The notes: generated from the letters alone by a model not told the origin. Counted from the first letter of the stretch, positions 16,407 to 25,723 are shown. The stretch is DNA of 64,000 nucleotides from Sphingomonas sp. J315 (GCF_024666595.1 NZ_CP088296.1:868001-932000), one strand, 5' to 3'. Program-made: numbers and translations.

Positions 16407-17039
16407 TCAACGGGGTGCGCGGATCGCAAACAGCGTATCTGGCGGCGCGTCCGGCGTGCGCGATCGCGATGGATCAGCCGACTGATTGCTGGGCCGAAGC
16501 ACGACAAACAAGGTCGATGGCGGCTGCGGCGCGGGCGATGGGGATGGCACCAAAGGCCCGCCCGACACCTGTTTAAGATAGGCGCGCGTCTCGGTCGGCA
16601 GCGCACGGCCCGTGGCGAGATGGACGGCGTAGCGACCGGGACCGGCGTTATAGGCACCGAACAACCCGGGATAGCCGAACCGGTCATACATCGCGCGCAG
16701 ATAAGCCGTCCCTGCGAGAATATTGTCGCGTGGATCATGGGGATCGCGCCCCAGGCCGTGCGCGGCTCGCATCGCCAGCCATGTCCTCGGCATCAACTGC
16801 ATGAGCCCCATCGCGCCAGCGTGGGAGGTGATCGGTCGCCCGCCAAGCATGGTCCGGCCCCCGCTTTCGGCGCGCATCACCCGCTCGATCCAGGCGACCG
16901 GCACACCGAACCGGGCGGACGCCTCGGCGATCTCGGCGTGCCAGCGGGATACCGGATCGGTCCCCGACGGATTTGCGGCGGCGGCGGGGGGCGCGGCGAG
17001 CAACGCAAGGCCGAGCGCGAACGTCCTCAGCGCAGCCAC
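16407..17039 (-). CDS. Conjugation lytic transglycosylase (SLT family)
   Basis: This 210-residue secreted muramidase opens peptidoglycan for the conjugation channel. The GTG at 17039 was chosen: it gives a clean signal peptide (ALRTFALGLALLAAPPAAAA) and overlaps the traF stop. The SLT core shows the catalytic Glu in RVMRAESGG, then GAMGLMQLMPRTW and GAYNAGPGRY. A Pro/Ser-rich tail follows. Confidence 0.87.
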   Translation of the reverse strand: MAALRTFALGLALLAAPPAAAANPSGTDPVSRWHAEIAEASARFGVPVAWIERVMRAESGGRTMLGGRPITSHAGAMGLMQLMPRTWLAMRAAHGLGRDPHDPRDNILAGTAYLRAMYDRFGYPGLFGAYNAGPGRYAVHLATGRALPTETRAYLKQVSGGPLVPSPSPAPQPPSTLFVVLRPSNQSADPSRSRTPDAPPDTLFAIRAPR

Positions 17040-17623
17040 AACGGGGTCGCCTTGCCAATGACATCCTGCGTCAGCGTCGGTCCGAAATAGCGCCCGTCGA
17101 ACGAGTCCGGGGTCTCGGTCAGGAGCAGGAAGTGCGTGCCAGGTCCAAGCCGGATGCACCCCCGCCACGCAGGTAGCTGACGGCCCGCTGCATCGGCGGC
17201 ACGGCGCTGCGCAACCGGCCTGCCATTCACCGTCACGACGCTATCCACCGCGCAGATTGTGTCTCCGGCAATGCCGGAAACGCGCTTCACCAGTGGTACA
17301 TTGCTCGGCAGATAGTGGCGGCGCGCTGCGAGTTGCCGTGCTTGGATTGGCGGCCAGGCAATCGCCATGTCGCCGCGTTCGAGCGATGCACCGGGCGACA
17401 CGGCATAGAGGCCGATAGGTGCGCTCGCGCTCGCGTTCCACACCAGCCGGGGCAGCGGCGGGACGGCGATCGTGACGCCGAGGCAGGCGATACCGATACC
17501 GAGCAGCGCCGCGTGCCGCCCAAGCCGCAGGCGGCGCGCGCGGATGCGCTGACGTTCCGCGCGGCGGACCTCAAGCCAGGCGAGAAGCGGGAGCGGGCGG
17601 TCGCGAATCCGGCGCTCAACCAC
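17027..17623 (-). CDS. traF: TraF-type conjugation signal peptidase
   Basis: This 198-residue S26-family peptidase processes the conjugative pilin. A membrane segment (ALLGIGIACLGVTIAVPPL) is followed by the serine region SASAPIGLYAVSPG, then LVKRVSGIAGD with the catalytic Lys, and a C-terminal FDGRYFGPTLTQDVIGKATPLWLR as in TraF/LepB proteins. The GTG start at 17623 overlaps the stop of the upstream HTH gene, and its own stop overlaps the transglycosylase start, so three genes are coupled. Confidence 0.87.
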   Translation of the reverse strand: MVERRIRDRPLPLLAWLEVRRAERQRIRARRLRLGRHAALLGIGIACLGVTIAVPPLPRLVWNASASAPIGLYAVSPGASLERGDMAIAWPPIQARQLAARRHYLPSNVPLVKRVSGIAGDTICAVDSVVTVNGRPVAQRRAADAAGRQLPAWRGCIRLGPGTHFLLLTETPDSFDGRYFGPTLTQDVIGKATPLWLR

Positions 17624-17837
17624 GGTCGCCCCCGCGCGCGCGGGCTGCCGACCAGGTCTCGATATCGTCGATGTGATAGCGCCAGGTTCGGCCATGCAGG
17701 CGGCATTTCGGCCCTTTGCCGGTCTGGCGCAGGCGCTTGAGCGTCGAGTATGCGAGGCCGAGATGAAAAGCCGCCTGCTTGGCGGTGAGGAAGGGACAGG
17801 TTTCGCGCGCGGCCTGCGCCCGTTCGGCGGTATCCAT
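17616..17837 (-). CDS. Small HTH protein, candidate recombination directionality factor (RdfS-like)
   Basis: A 73-residue MerR/excisionase-like HTH protein: FLTAKQAAFHLGLAYSTLKRLRQTGKGPKCRLHGRTWRYHIDDIETW has the helix-turn-helix, the wing (WRYHIDDI) and the closing Trp of the AlpA/Xis fold. The start is the Met of MDTAERAQ. It is the first gene of the traF-transglycosylase block. In ICEMlSym(R7A) the excisionase gene rdfS holds exactly this position upstream of traF and rlxS; the RDF role is inferred from that and from the fseA-like gene at 34 kb. Confidence 0.75.
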   Translation of the reverse strand: MDTAERAQAARETCPFLTAKQAAFHLGLAYSTLKRLRQTGKGPKCRLHGRTWRYHIDDIETWSAARARGGDRG

Positions 17838-18016
17838 GATGAAGCTCCATCTGCGCCCACGCACCCGGCGTCGGCTGATGAGCGCGGATTGGATCGATCC
17901 GGTCGTCTTCGGCAGGGTCGCAAATCGACCTCTGCGATTCCGACCCCCCAAATTGGCACCGGCGTTTAGAGCCGGTGGCGATGCCCCGCGTCCTTTCGGG
18001 ACGCGGGGCGGTTCGC

Positions 18017-18337
18017 TCAGTCGGCGGGATTCCAGATGATTGCGAAAGCGTCATCGTCGTCCTGGCCGGCGGCGCGGCCGAGATTGGCGTAGAGCCGGCG
18101 CGGACCGAATTCGGGGGCGGCGAGCGACAGCGACACATAGTCCTTGCCGCTCATCTCGCCGCGCCGGACCCACCCGGCCCCGACCTCGACGCCGGCTGCC
18201 GACACCCGGTAGTCGGGCTGGGTGTCGCCGGACTTGCGGGTGTTGGGAATGATCTCGATATCGGTGCGGATCGAGAGCGTCTTGAGCTGGCCCTTGAAGC
18301 CGTTTCCGTCGCGGGTGACATAACCGATGGCTGGCAT
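18017..18337 (-). CDS. DUF736 protein
   Basis: This 106-residue protein opens with MPAIGYVTRDGNGFKGQLKTLSI and contains PDYRVSAAGVEVGAGWVR and KDYVSLSLAAPEFGPRRLYANLG, the diagnostic DUF736 pattern. DUF736 proteins are common on sphingomonad and rhizobial plasmids and ICEs; their biochemical role is unknown to me. A long GC-rich leader precedes it. Confidence 0.88.
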   Translation of the reverse strand: MPAIGYVTRDGNGFKGQLKTLSIRTDIEIIPNTRKSGDTQPDYRVSAAGVEVGAGWVRRGEMSGKDYVSLSLAAPEFGPRRLYANLGRAAGQDDDDAFAIIWNPAD

Positions 18338-18821
18338 TGCTCGTCTCCTTAGAAAGTCGCCCCGAACCGTTTCCGGGCGATGGGCGGACCGAAGGGACGG
18401 TCAAAGCAGGTCCGCGAACCGGCAGGCCGGAGCGAAGCGGAGGACCGGAGCCGAAGGCTTATTTGAAGCGCAGCGAGCGCGAGGAGCCCGCAAGCTCGGG
18501 GCCCCCACGCGGCGTGCCGCGTGGGGTGGGCGCGGGCGGGGGAAATAAGCCGCACGGCGATGGTTTCGCGGGACTGCGGCCGTACCAGGTCATGCGCCCG
18601 AGGAGCCGAAAACGGTGCGGGAGATGGCGGTGGCGACGACGATAATGCCGCCGGTTCACCTACGCGATGGATCAGTCGAGGACAGCGCGGACGTACCGCC
18701 GCATCACCGGATCGACCGTCCGGGGCACGCACGGCGAGGCTGCCGGCATTGCCGTCGGCGTGGCCGATGTCGACAGGCCGGGGCTTCGTGTGCGGCGTCA
18801 AAGGCGATAAAGGCCAGCACC
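18338..18821. other. 484-bp non-coding GC-rich leader with a strong hairpin
   Basis: No credible gene. On the minus strand this is the 5' region of DUF736; on the plus strand it precedes the nuclease gene. It contains a perfect 11-bp stem with a 2-nt loop (CCCCACGCGGC at 18503-18513, GCCGCGTGGGG at 18516-18526). The word GCGAAGCGGAGGAC (18432-18445) recurs in the leader of the complete ardC at 27137-27150. Confidence 0.5.
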
Positions 18822-19232
18822 ATGTCGATGATCGTCCTCCGCCCTCTGGCCGCCTGCGCGGCGTTGTTGCTGATCGCCGCCGCGCCGCCTGATCAGGGGC
18901 GTGTCGGCCTTGTGATCGACGGCGATACCTTCCGGCTGGAGAACGGCGAACGCATCCGCATTGCCGGAATCGACGCCCCGGAGACGCAAGCGGGACAGGC
19001 CAGATGTAGAGCGGAGATCGTACTTGGCCGGGCCGCGACCGCGCGTGTCCGAACGCTGCTCGATGGCCGGACTGTCACCGTCATGCGGGGCGGGCGCAGC
19101 TACAACCGCACGGTCGCCCAAGTGACGCTGGCCGGTCGCGATGTCGGGTCCGAACTGGTGGCGAGCGGCATCGCACGCTGGTGGCCGCGCTGGCAGCGGA
19201 TGCCCGACTGGTGCGCGCGCGCGCGGCGATGA
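18822..19232 (+). CDS. Secreted thermonuclease-like (SNase) protein
   Basis: This 136-residue protein has a signal peptide (IVLRPLAACAALLLIAAAPP) and an SNase fold. VIDGDTFRLENGERIRIAGIDAPET holds the Asp, Arg and Glu of the active site, and RSYNRTVAQV supplies the second Arg. The C-terminus ARWWPRWQRMPDWC is typical. It probably degrades nucleic acid in the periplasm; such genes are frequent in the backbone of this element type. The start is the ATG at 18822 (18828 also possible). It is the only plus-strand gene between 13.4 and 25.7 kb. Confidence 0.82.
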   Translation: MSMIVLRPLAACAALLLIAAAPPDQGRVGLVIDGDTFRLENGERIRIAGIDAPETQAGQARCRAEIVLGRAATARVRTLLDGRTVTVMRGGRSYNRTVAQVTLAGRDVGSELVASGIARWWPRWQRMPDWCARARR

Positions 19233-19289
19233 AAACAAGGAACCAGCCGCGCCCCGGCCCGCGCCAGCAGGCCGGGGCGCGGCCGATAT

Positions 19290-19733
19290 TCACGGCATCA
19301 GCCGCAACGGCGGCACGGCGAAATCGCCCGCCGCGAAGTGGTCGAGGATCGCTGCGTAGCTGCCGAGCCGTTCGACGGTGCAGCGACCGATCAGGAGATA
19401 GTCGTCCTCGTCGGCGGCATAGCATTGCACCTCGCCCGTGCCGGTGAACACGGCGCGCTCGGCACCCCATTGGCCGCAATAGCCGCCCGACCAACGCGCG
19501 AAGGGCAGGCCATGTTCGACGCACCAGCTTTCGAGGCGCTCGAACCGGCCCCAGGGCACTTCATGCGCCATGAGTTCAAGGGACATGCCCTCGCGGAACA
19601 TCGTGGGGGCGAAGGGTTCGCCGTCCCATTCGGTGGACAGTTCCTGCTCCCGAATGAGCGCGAGAAAATCGGGCAACAAGGATCGCGGCAAGGTGCCGCC
19701 GATGGTGATGCTCGCGGATACACGGTCGGCCAT
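19290..19733 (-). CDS. Conserved hypothetical protein
   Basis: A 147-residue soluble protein starting MADRVSASITIGG. It is rich in Trp and acidic residues (EWDGEPFAPTMF, PFARWSGGYCGQWG, DEDDYLLIGRC) and has no membrane segment. I do not recognise the domain. It lies between the nuclease and ParB in the minus-strand backbone block and shows normal codon use, so it is likely real. Confidence 0.7.
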   Translation of the reverse strand: MADRVSASITIGGTLPRSLLPDFLALIREQELSTEWDGEPFAPTMFREGMSLELMAHEVPWGRFERLESWCVEHGLPFARWSGGYCGQWGAERAVFTGTGEVQCYAADEDDYLLIGRCTVERLGSYAAILDHFAAGDFAVPPLRLMP

Positions 19734-19903
19734 GATGATCTCCTTTGCCGCGCGCCCGCGCCCGAGCAACGGGTGAACAGCGCCCCGCGCTGTTCAGGTC
19801 ATACCGGGGGTATGACCGACCCGATTGCTGGCGCGGGCGCGCGGCCGAATTTTTTCAGAAATGGAAGGATGCGGGCGGCGGGTTTGCCGCCGCCCGCGAG
19901 CAA

Positions 19904-21756
19904 TCATGCGGCGAGGCGGTCGGCCTCGTCGTCGGAGTCCGGCACGGCCATCACCGCGCCCGGTGCGCCCGGATCAGGCTCCTCGTCGCCCGGGCGGGGC
20001 CGCTCGACCGCGCGGGCGGCTTGCGCCTTGGCATGGGCCGCGACCGTGCCGACGCCGCCGCGCGCCGTATAGGCGGTGGGCGGGAACGCCATCCAGCGCG
20101 GCACCCAGTTTTCGCGCCGGTCGCGCCCATTGGTGCCGTCAAGATGGTCGCGCACAATCCGTTTCAGGGTCCTGGTCTTCTCCTGCCGGTTGGCGCTGGC
20201 GACGGTTTCGCCCGCCACCTCGGCGACGATCCGGGTGAGCACTTCCCGGTCGCGAACAACCGCGAAAAAGGCATCGTCGGGCTGCCAATAGCGGGCCATA
20301 TCGACGCCGATCTCGATGCCCACCGCCTCGACAGCGGCGCTGCCCGCAGCCAGCGTTTCGCCGATGACGATGGCGAGCACCTCCATGACGACCGCATCGG
20401 GAAGGTCGAGCAGCCGGTGGAAGATGCCGACGACGCCATAGTCGTCGCCGTCCGCTTCGATGCTGCCCCCGGTCACGGTCGGTTCCTCGGGCGAGAAACC
20501 GAGAACCGCCAGTACTGCGCGGCGGCGTTCGTCGAAATCCGCCTCGGCCTTGCTGTTGTCGAGGCTGTCGCGCACCTCGTCGTTGCGGGTGGACTGCGGC
20601 TCGACCTTCACCGTCCAAAGGTGAGAGCCGCCGATGGCATGGGCGACCATCAAGCGCAGCGCGATTGCCGGTTGGCCGGTCAACGCAGCGCGGACGGCGG
20701 CGTGACGATGCAGGTCGATATAGGTCTGCATCGTCGATGTGACCTCGGGCCGCGCCGGTTTCTGACCGGTCCCGTTCTGCGATCCCTCGGCCTTGGCGAT
20801 GCGGCGGGCTTCCTTGCCGGAGACATAGCCTTCGTGGACGATCACTTCGCCACTCGCGCGCACGTCGAAATAGACGCGCCCGCCCTTGCGCTTGCCCGCC
20901 TTCTCATATTCCCATGTCGAGAAATGATCGGACGGCGGGACGATGATCGCGTCGGCCCAGCCCGCCTCGATATAGGCGGCGCGGCGTGCCTCGATTGCGG
21001 CATTCTGCGCAGTCCAGAAAGCTTCCGGATCGGCGGCATAACGGTCCTCGCCGAACAGGTCGGCGATCGTTGCAAGGCCGCTCGCCTCGATGTCGAACAG
21101 CGCATGTTTGACCGGGATCGACTGCCCGCCGAACAGCCAAGCCTTTAACTGGTGGCCGGTCGGCAGATAGGCATTCTCATCGTCGGCAAGCGCCAGCCAT
21201 GATTTTTGCTGGCTCTTGGACGCCATCGTCAGGTGGCGCACGGTCCCCGCGTCGATCCGTTGTTTGCGATAGAGATCGCGGATCGCCGGGAGCAGGTTGC
21301 CGAGCGCCAGCACGCGCTTGACGGTGAGGTCGGGCAATCCGAAGGTTGCGGCGATGTCCTCGACCGTGCGGCCCTCGCGGACGAGGCGGGTGAAATTCTC
21401 CCACTGCGTCACCTCATCGGGGTCGAGCCGCGCCATATTCTCGATCATCGACGCCTCGATGGCGGCGGCATCGTCGCCCTCGTCGAGGATCGCACAGGGA
21501 AGCAATGCCGCATCGGGATCGGCGTCGCCTGTCGCGCGCCGTTCCTCGGCGACGATCTTGGCGGCATGGAAGCGGCGGCTACCGGCGACGATTTCAAAGC
21601 CATCGGGCGCGCAGTTCGGGCGGACGATGACCGGCTGGATGACGCCACGGCTGCGCACGGTCGGCAAGATATCGGACACGTCCGGGGCCTTTTGCCGTAG
21701 CGCATATTGGCCTTGCTCACGACCAGCTTGTCGAGCGGGATAAAATCGAGTTTCAT
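19904..21756 (-). pseudogene. parB: ParB/RepB-like nuclease-fold protein, apparent frameshift near the start
   Basis: The frame starting MKLDFIPLDKLVVSKANMRYGK (ATG 21756) leaves the ParB frame after codon 22. The remaining 590 residues, from SDILPTVRSRGVIQPVIVRP onward, lie in another frame up to 19904. Adding one A to the AAAA run (plus TTTT, 21690-21693) gives a continuous 617-residue protein. The ParB N-terminal motif is clear: GVIQPVIVR, EIVAGSRRFHAA, IENMARLDPDE, and the KorB-like HTH TVEDIAATFGLPDLTVKRVLALGNL. Long ParB proteins of this type are standard in such ICEs/plasmids. The indel lies in a homopolymer, so a sequencing error is possible and the gene may be intact. Confidence 0.82.
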
Positions 21757-21840
21757 TGTCGTCACTCCTTGTGAGTGCCGGTCCGTCGCTCTTTCCGGGG
21801 TTGGCGGATCGGCTTGCAAAGCGGCGTTACGCGCCGCGCG

Positions 21841-22257
21841 TCATCCACCTCTCCCGTGTTCGGGGTCGGTCGGAAGCTCGGGGACCGGCGCGGACTCGAT
21901 GCGCCAGATGATGGATTGGGCTTGGCTGATCGAACCGGCTCGGCGCGCAACGTCGGCCCACACCGACAGGCTGACGGTGGTCGAAAAGTCGATATCGCGC
22001 TCGATGCCGAGGCCGAAGGGCAAACCAATGCCCGCCAGTTCGGACAGGCTGAAATGCCCGAGTTCGGGACAGCCGAACCCAAGGTCGGCCAGTCCGAACA
22101 GCGTGTCGCCATCGTCGTAAAGTTCGGTTGCCAGCCATGTCGCCGCACCGAGCGGATTGAAGAATTTGACGACCGGCGCGGGATCATGATCGCACGCGGC
22201 GGAGCGTTCGGCGTTCACGCGCAGCGTGGCGCGAAGTTCGGGGGTGAGCAGGATCAT
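21841..22257 (-). CDS. DUF2958 protein
   Basis: This 138-residue protein begins MILLTPELRATLRVNAE and contains PVVKFFNPLGAATWLATELYDDGDTLFGLADLGFGCPELG and SLSELAGIGLPFGLGIERDIDF, the DUF2958 signature. Its ATG overlaps the stop of the backbone ardC gene (ATGA), so both belong to one operon upstream of parB. The function is unknown; the family travels with ArdC on conjugative elements. Confidence 0.87.
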   Translation of the reverse strand: MILLTPELRATLRVNAERSAACDHDPAPVVKFFNPLGAATWLATELYDDGDTLFGLADLGFGCPELGHFSLSELAGIGLPFGLGIERDIDFSTTVSLSVWADVARRAGSISQAQSIIWRIESAPVPELPTDPEHGRGG

Positions 22258-22604
22258 CCCTCCGCCCCCTGTCCCGCGACGCTTCGCGCCGCCGGAGCCT
22301 TGCGAGGCTTCGCCCCCTCCTCCGCCATTCCAACGATGCTGCGCATCGCCGGAACCTTGGGCCTCGTCGCCCTCCGTTCGCCAGAGTCATCATGGGAAGT
22401 GTCGCCTTGGACAGCCTCGGCCTGGGCGGCGGCGTGCCGTGCCAGCAGCCAGTCGGCAGCCTTGCTTGCGGCGCTGGCGGCGCGGAAGATCGCGCGGTTA
22501 TCCTCGCGCAGCACCTCAAGCCACGATGCCAGATAGTCGGCGTGGCGGACGGTCGGCACGATGCCGAGCGCCGCGCAGAGGAAAGCCGAACCCATTTCCG
22601 CGAC
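22254..22604 (-). pseudogene. ardC: ardC (backbone copy), C-terminal fragment
   Basis: The segment encodes EMGSAFLCAALGIVPTVRHADY, then ASWLEVLREDNRAIFRAASAASKAADWLLA and a variable tail, i.e. the C-terminal part of an ArdC-type zincin. The matching N-terminal part is at 32699-33531. The two join in frame at GTCGC to give a 392-residue protein, with ELVA before the join and EMGS after it. An ORF start inside the element (ATG 22652) leaves a 132-residue chimeric frame that is unlikely to be functional. Confidence 0.85.
22600..22604. repeat. Target-site duplication GCGAC, left copy
   Basis: GCGAC here and at 32699-32703 flank the mercury element. The uninterrupted ardC needs only one copy, so these are the direct repeats made on insertion. 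Confidence 0.8.
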
Positions 22605-22605
22605 A

Positions 22606-22618
22606 TATCCTGACAGTC
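22606..22618. repeat. Left terminal inverted repeat of the mercury element
   Basis: TATCCTGACAGTC; its partner at 32684-32696 reads GACTGTCCAGATA. Two mismatches in 13. Confidence 0.7.
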
Positions 22619-22656
22619 CAGCCCAAAATGGCGGTTGGAAGGTGAAAACCATCGGT

Positions 22657-22900
22657 TGCCTCCAGCACTGCCCAAAAGCCCCATGGCCTCCCCCGAGGCG
22701 GGGGTGGGCGGCGAGAGCGACCGGAGAGGCCTGCTGAAGCGGCGGGCTGCACCCGCAGGGGCGAAATGAAATGGAGCAGCCCGGCGAAGCCGAGGCTTGC
22801 AGCGCGCCGCGGCGGGCCTAGCAGGGAGCGCCGACCACTCCCGCATCGAGGGAGAGGCCAAAAAATCGGAGCCGCCGCGCAAGCGGCGTCCGCTTAATGG
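22657..22900. repeat. GC-rich leader repeat, copy 1 (inside the element)
   Basis: This non-coding stretch aligns over roughly 240 bp with 33538-33790, in the same orientation. Both begin CCTCC-GCAC-GCCC, contain GGGGGTGGGCGGC and share the exact word GGCCTAGCAGGGAGCGCC. The other copy is the leader of the interrupted ardC; this one sits just inside the element's left end, in front of the ardC C-terminal fragment. Together with 22901-22982 it fills the gap before the merA-like gene, where I see no gene. Confidence 0.65.
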
Positions 22901-22982
22901 CGGGCGACAGCCCGCATCGACATGCATCGCGAAGCGGCCGATCGCGCGAGGGATCGGCCGCCATGGCAGTGGCGCTCGTGCG

Positions 22983-24332
22983 TTAAGTCAGCATGTAGCC
23001 GACGTCGGAGGCGCCGGTCGGATAGGCGAACATGGTGGAGCGAAGATCGGCCGCGGTGAGGCCGTGGCGGATTGCCAGACCGAAAACGTTGATTACCTCG
23101 TCGGCGTTCGGCCCCACGAGATGCGCGCCGAGGATGAGGTCCGTGTCCTCGTCGATCAGCAGCTTATGGCCGTAGACCGGCTCGGCGAGGCGGCGGGCGG
23201 TGAACCAGTCTGGCGTCGAGGCTGCGTTGACCCGGAGCGCGACGCCGCCGCGGCGCGCCGCCTCCTCTGACAGTCCGACGGCGGCGATCGGCGGCAGAGT
23301 GAAGGCCACGCTCGGCACGCCGCGATAGTCCGGCTGGTGCGTCGGGCCATCCAGGAGGTTGGCGGCAACTACCTTGGCATCGTGGCTGGACACCGGCGTC
23401 AGCCGCGGCCCGACTCCGGCAGCGTCGCCGGCGGCATAGACCCGCGGGTTGGAAATGCTCCGCAGATGCGCGTCGAGCTGCAGGCGCCCGTCCTGCACGG
23501 CCACCTCGCCGGCGGACAGGTCGAGCGCCTTGAGGTCAGGACCGCGCCCGGCGGCATGAACGACGAGATCGGCGGCGACGCTGAGATCAGGCTCGCCCTG
23601 GCGCTCGGCGTGGACCAGCAGACCGCTCCCGCTGCGCTCGACCCGGGTAACGGTGGCACCGGTCTCGACGCGGATGCCGAGCGCCTCGAACCGGGGCGTC
23701 AGCCAGCCCACCAGGTCGGGATCGAAGTGCGGCAGGAGCCGCTCGGCCCGCTGTAGGATGGTGACCTCTGCGCCCGCTCGGGCCGCCAGATGCGAGAACT
23801 CCGCAGCGACATAGCCGCCGCCGATCAGCACGATCCGGCGCGGCAGGGCCTGAAGCTCCAGGAACGCATCGCTTGTGCTCACCAGATCTTCGCCCGGAAT
23901 GCCGAGCGGGACTGGACGCGCGCCGCTGGCGATCAGGATATGGCGGGCCCGCAATGTCCGGCCTTCCACCACGATCGTGTCTGGGCCGGCAAAGCGAGCA
24001 ACACCGTGTAATGCGTCGACACCGAGCTCGGCGTAGCGGTGCGCCTGCTTGGCGGGGATCGGATCGGTGAAGGTCCGCTTGAACGCCATCAGGTCGGGCC
24101 AGTCGATCGCCAGCGTGCCGTCGACGCCATGTCTGGCCATGCGCCTTGCCGCGTCGATCGCTTCCTCGCCGCTGACCAGCATCCTCTTGGGATCGCAGCC
24201 ACGCAGCGCACAGGTGCCGCCGAACGGACGGTGATCGATGACGGCGACGGACCATCCAGCGGCACGGACCCGGCCGACCGCGACCTGCGCTGCCGTGCCA
24301 CTGCCGATGACGATCAGGTCGTAGGAAGCCAT
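22983..24332 (-). CDS. MerA-like flavoprotein disulfide reductase
   Basis: This 449-residue pyridine nucleotide-disulfide oxidoreductase starts at MASYDLIVIGSGTAAQ (the FAD dinucleotide site). The redox-active pair is GGTCALRGCDPKR, in place of the GTCVNVGCVPSK type of classical MerA. An NAD(P)H site, IVLIGGGYVAAEF, follows, and then VYAAGDAAG. It lacks both the N-terminal HMA domain and the C-terminal vicinal cysteines of MerA (it ends ASDVGYMLT). As the last gene of the mer operon it probably reduces Hg(II) or a related thiol-bound metal; a general disulfide reductase role cannot be excluded. Confidence 0.78.
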   Translation of the reverse strand: MASYDLIVIGSGTAAQVAVGRVRAAGWSVAVIDHRPFGGTCALRGCDPKRMLVSGEEAIDAARRMARHGVDGTLAIDWPDLMAFKRTFTDPIPAKQAHRYAELGVDALHGVARFAGPDTIVVEGRTLRARHILIASGARPVPLGIPGEDLVSTSDAFLELQALPRRIVLIGGGYVAAEFSHLAARAGAEVTILQRAERLLPHFDPDLVGWLTPRFEALGIRVETGATVTRVERSGSGLLVHAERQGEPDLSVAADLVVHAAGRGPDLKALDLSAGEVAVQDGRLQLDAHLRSISNPRVYAAGDAAGVGPRLTPVSSHDAKVVAANLLDGPTHQPDYRGVPSVAFTLPPIAAVGLSEEAARRGGVALRVNAASTPDWFTARRLAEPVYGHKLLIDEDTDLILGAHLVGPNADEVINVFGLAIRHGLTAADLRSTMFAYPTGASDVGYMLT

Positions 24333-25094
24333 GGTCGCATCTCCATCCGCATCGGCGCAAAAATCGCGCGCCCAACCTCGAGCGCTTCGGCCAGGCACAG
24401 ACGAATGCCGTCATCGGCTCCGACCGGACCGCTCGCGCACCAGGCCGCCAGATGATCGTCATCGCAGAAGAAGGCCTGCAAGGTGCAGAGCGACGATGCC
24501 GCGCAGCCACTGGCATAGCGACGGCCGGACCAGACGACGATCGCGCCCGGCTCAACCTCTTCCAGCTCGCGGCCGCGGCTGGGGGTATGGATGGCGAGCG
24601 TGCGCCGGCACTGGCGGCAGGCCGAGCGGATCATGCAGTCCCGCTCCAGCATGGCGCCGATCCCCAACGCGTCGATGGCGCACATGGCGCTCATGGTCAC
24701 TCCGCTGACTTCGACTTGATGTTCGCTGGGGCCGTCGGTGAACGGATAGGCGCCGGTCACCCGGCCCGCGCCGTCGAGGACCACGAGATCGCGCCCGGCG
24801 AGCCGCTGCAGGGCCGAGCCGACCTCGCCGGAGGGGGAGTCCCGATGCGGCGGCGATCTGTGCCGGCACCGGCGAGCGACCATCGGCAGCATAGGCTTGA
24901 AGCACGGCGCGCCGGACCCGCTCCTCGACGCCGTCCATCCCGCGCCACTTCGAACCGATGAACGCCGCGAACAGTGCCGTCAGGGCTGCGCGGGCGCTGG
25001 GTGTTGTGACTGCGCTCCAGTCCGGGACAACGGCACCGCCGGGAAATGTAACCGTCGATCCAAAGGCGGCTTCAGCGGATGATACGCGCGCCAT
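24314..25094 (-). pseudogene. merB: Organomercurial lyase (MerB-like), apparent frameshift
   Basis: The N-terminal frame (MARVSSAEAAFGS to AAASGLP) and the C-terminal frame (from SGEVGSALQRL) join if one base is removed from the five-G run at plus 24833-24837, giving 259 residues; an internal Met at 24938 would give a more usual length near 207. The MerB active site is present: CAIDAL supplies the Cys and Asp, and SSLCTLQAFF the second Cys. The enzyme splits carbon-mercury bonds and feeds Hg(II) to the reductase. Its end overlaps the merA-like start by 19 bp. The homopolymer location means sequencing error is a real possibility. Confidence 0.8.
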
Positions 25095-25106
25095 CGCCCG
25101 CCCTCC

Positions 25107-25331
25107 TCAGCCGCAGCACGCCTTGCCGCCGCTCTCCTGGATCGGCGGACAGGGCACGTCGCCGTAGGAGCAATAGACGCAGCAATCGCCCGGCTTGGGC
25201 TTGAGGACCGCGCCGCAACCCCGGCAGTCGTAGAAATACTGGCAGGCATTGGTCGGCATGGTCTCCGTCGCCCGATGACCGCAGTGGGGACAGGTCAGCG
25301 TCGAGCGCAGCTCGGGGGTGGCATCAGACAT
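25107..25331 (-). CDS. GDCCVxC-domain small Cys-rich protein
   Basis: This 74-residue cytoplasmic protein starts MSDATPELRSTLTCPHCGH and contains FYDCRGCGAVLKPKPGDCCVYCSYGDVPCPPIQ, the GDCCVxC motif, with eleven cysteines in all. Two CxxC knuckles suggest a zinc- or mercury-binding fold. GDCCVxC proteins accompany MerT-type transporters in mer operons and may hand the metal on; that role is inferred. Its start overlaps the merT stop. Confidence 0.85.
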   Translation of the reverse strand: MSDATPELRSTLTCPHCGHRATETMPTNACQYFYDCRGCGAVLKPKPGDCCVYCSYGDVPCPPIQESGGKACCG

Positions 25332-25684
25332 AGCGATAGCCTGCCCAGAGCAGGGCCGCACCGAACAGCAATCCGATGAGCGTGAGAACACGCATCCAGC
25401 GCGGCGTGCATATGCCGCCCGGCCCACAGCGCGCCGCCGTAACTTGCTGGCGCAACAGCAGCGCCGCGCCGGCAAGCAGGCACAATGCGCCAATGAGGAG
25501 AAGCGGCGTGCGATACGGCGCGGCGACAATGGCCACGCCGCCGAGCCAAGCTGCGCCGATCCCGGCGGATGCGAAGAGGATCGGCAGCGCACAGCAGGCG
25601 GCGACGCCGAACGCCGCAGCGATCCCCGCCAGCGTGAGCGTGGCGGTGCCGATCCCCCTTAGGCGGGCTTGGCGTCTGGGTCAC
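25324..25684 (-). pseudogene. merT: MerT-like mercuric transporter, apparent frameshift
   Basis: The GTG at 25684 behind AAGGAG opens a frame VTQTPSPPKG that runs into a five-G run (plus CCCCC, 25654-25658). Removing one G continues it as IGTATLTLAGIAAAFGVAACCALPILF and on to the end, 119 residues in all. The vicinal CC in the first membrane helix is the mercury-capturing pair of MerT, and a second pair (ARCGPGGIC) faces the later helices. It is the first gene of the mer operon and imports Hg(II) for reduction. The interruption may be a sequencing error. Confidence 0.78.
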
Positions 25685-25723
25685 GGGCGACTCCTTGTGG
25701 CGGGCATTGAGCTGTCCTAACAT

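Noticed and set aside
19745..21148. 467-residue plus-strand frame opposite parB
   Set aside because: No motif, His/Arg/Gly-rich translation, and the opposite strand encodes ParB with recognisable motifs.
19904..21756. Programmed frameshift in parB
   Set aside because: No known slip motif; the change is a single missing A in a run close to the start, better explained by sequencing error or mutation.
22254..22652. 132-residue ORF starting MVFTFQPPFWAG as an independent gene
   Set aside because: It is the element's left end read into the ardC C-terminus; the downstream residues are the ArdC tail.
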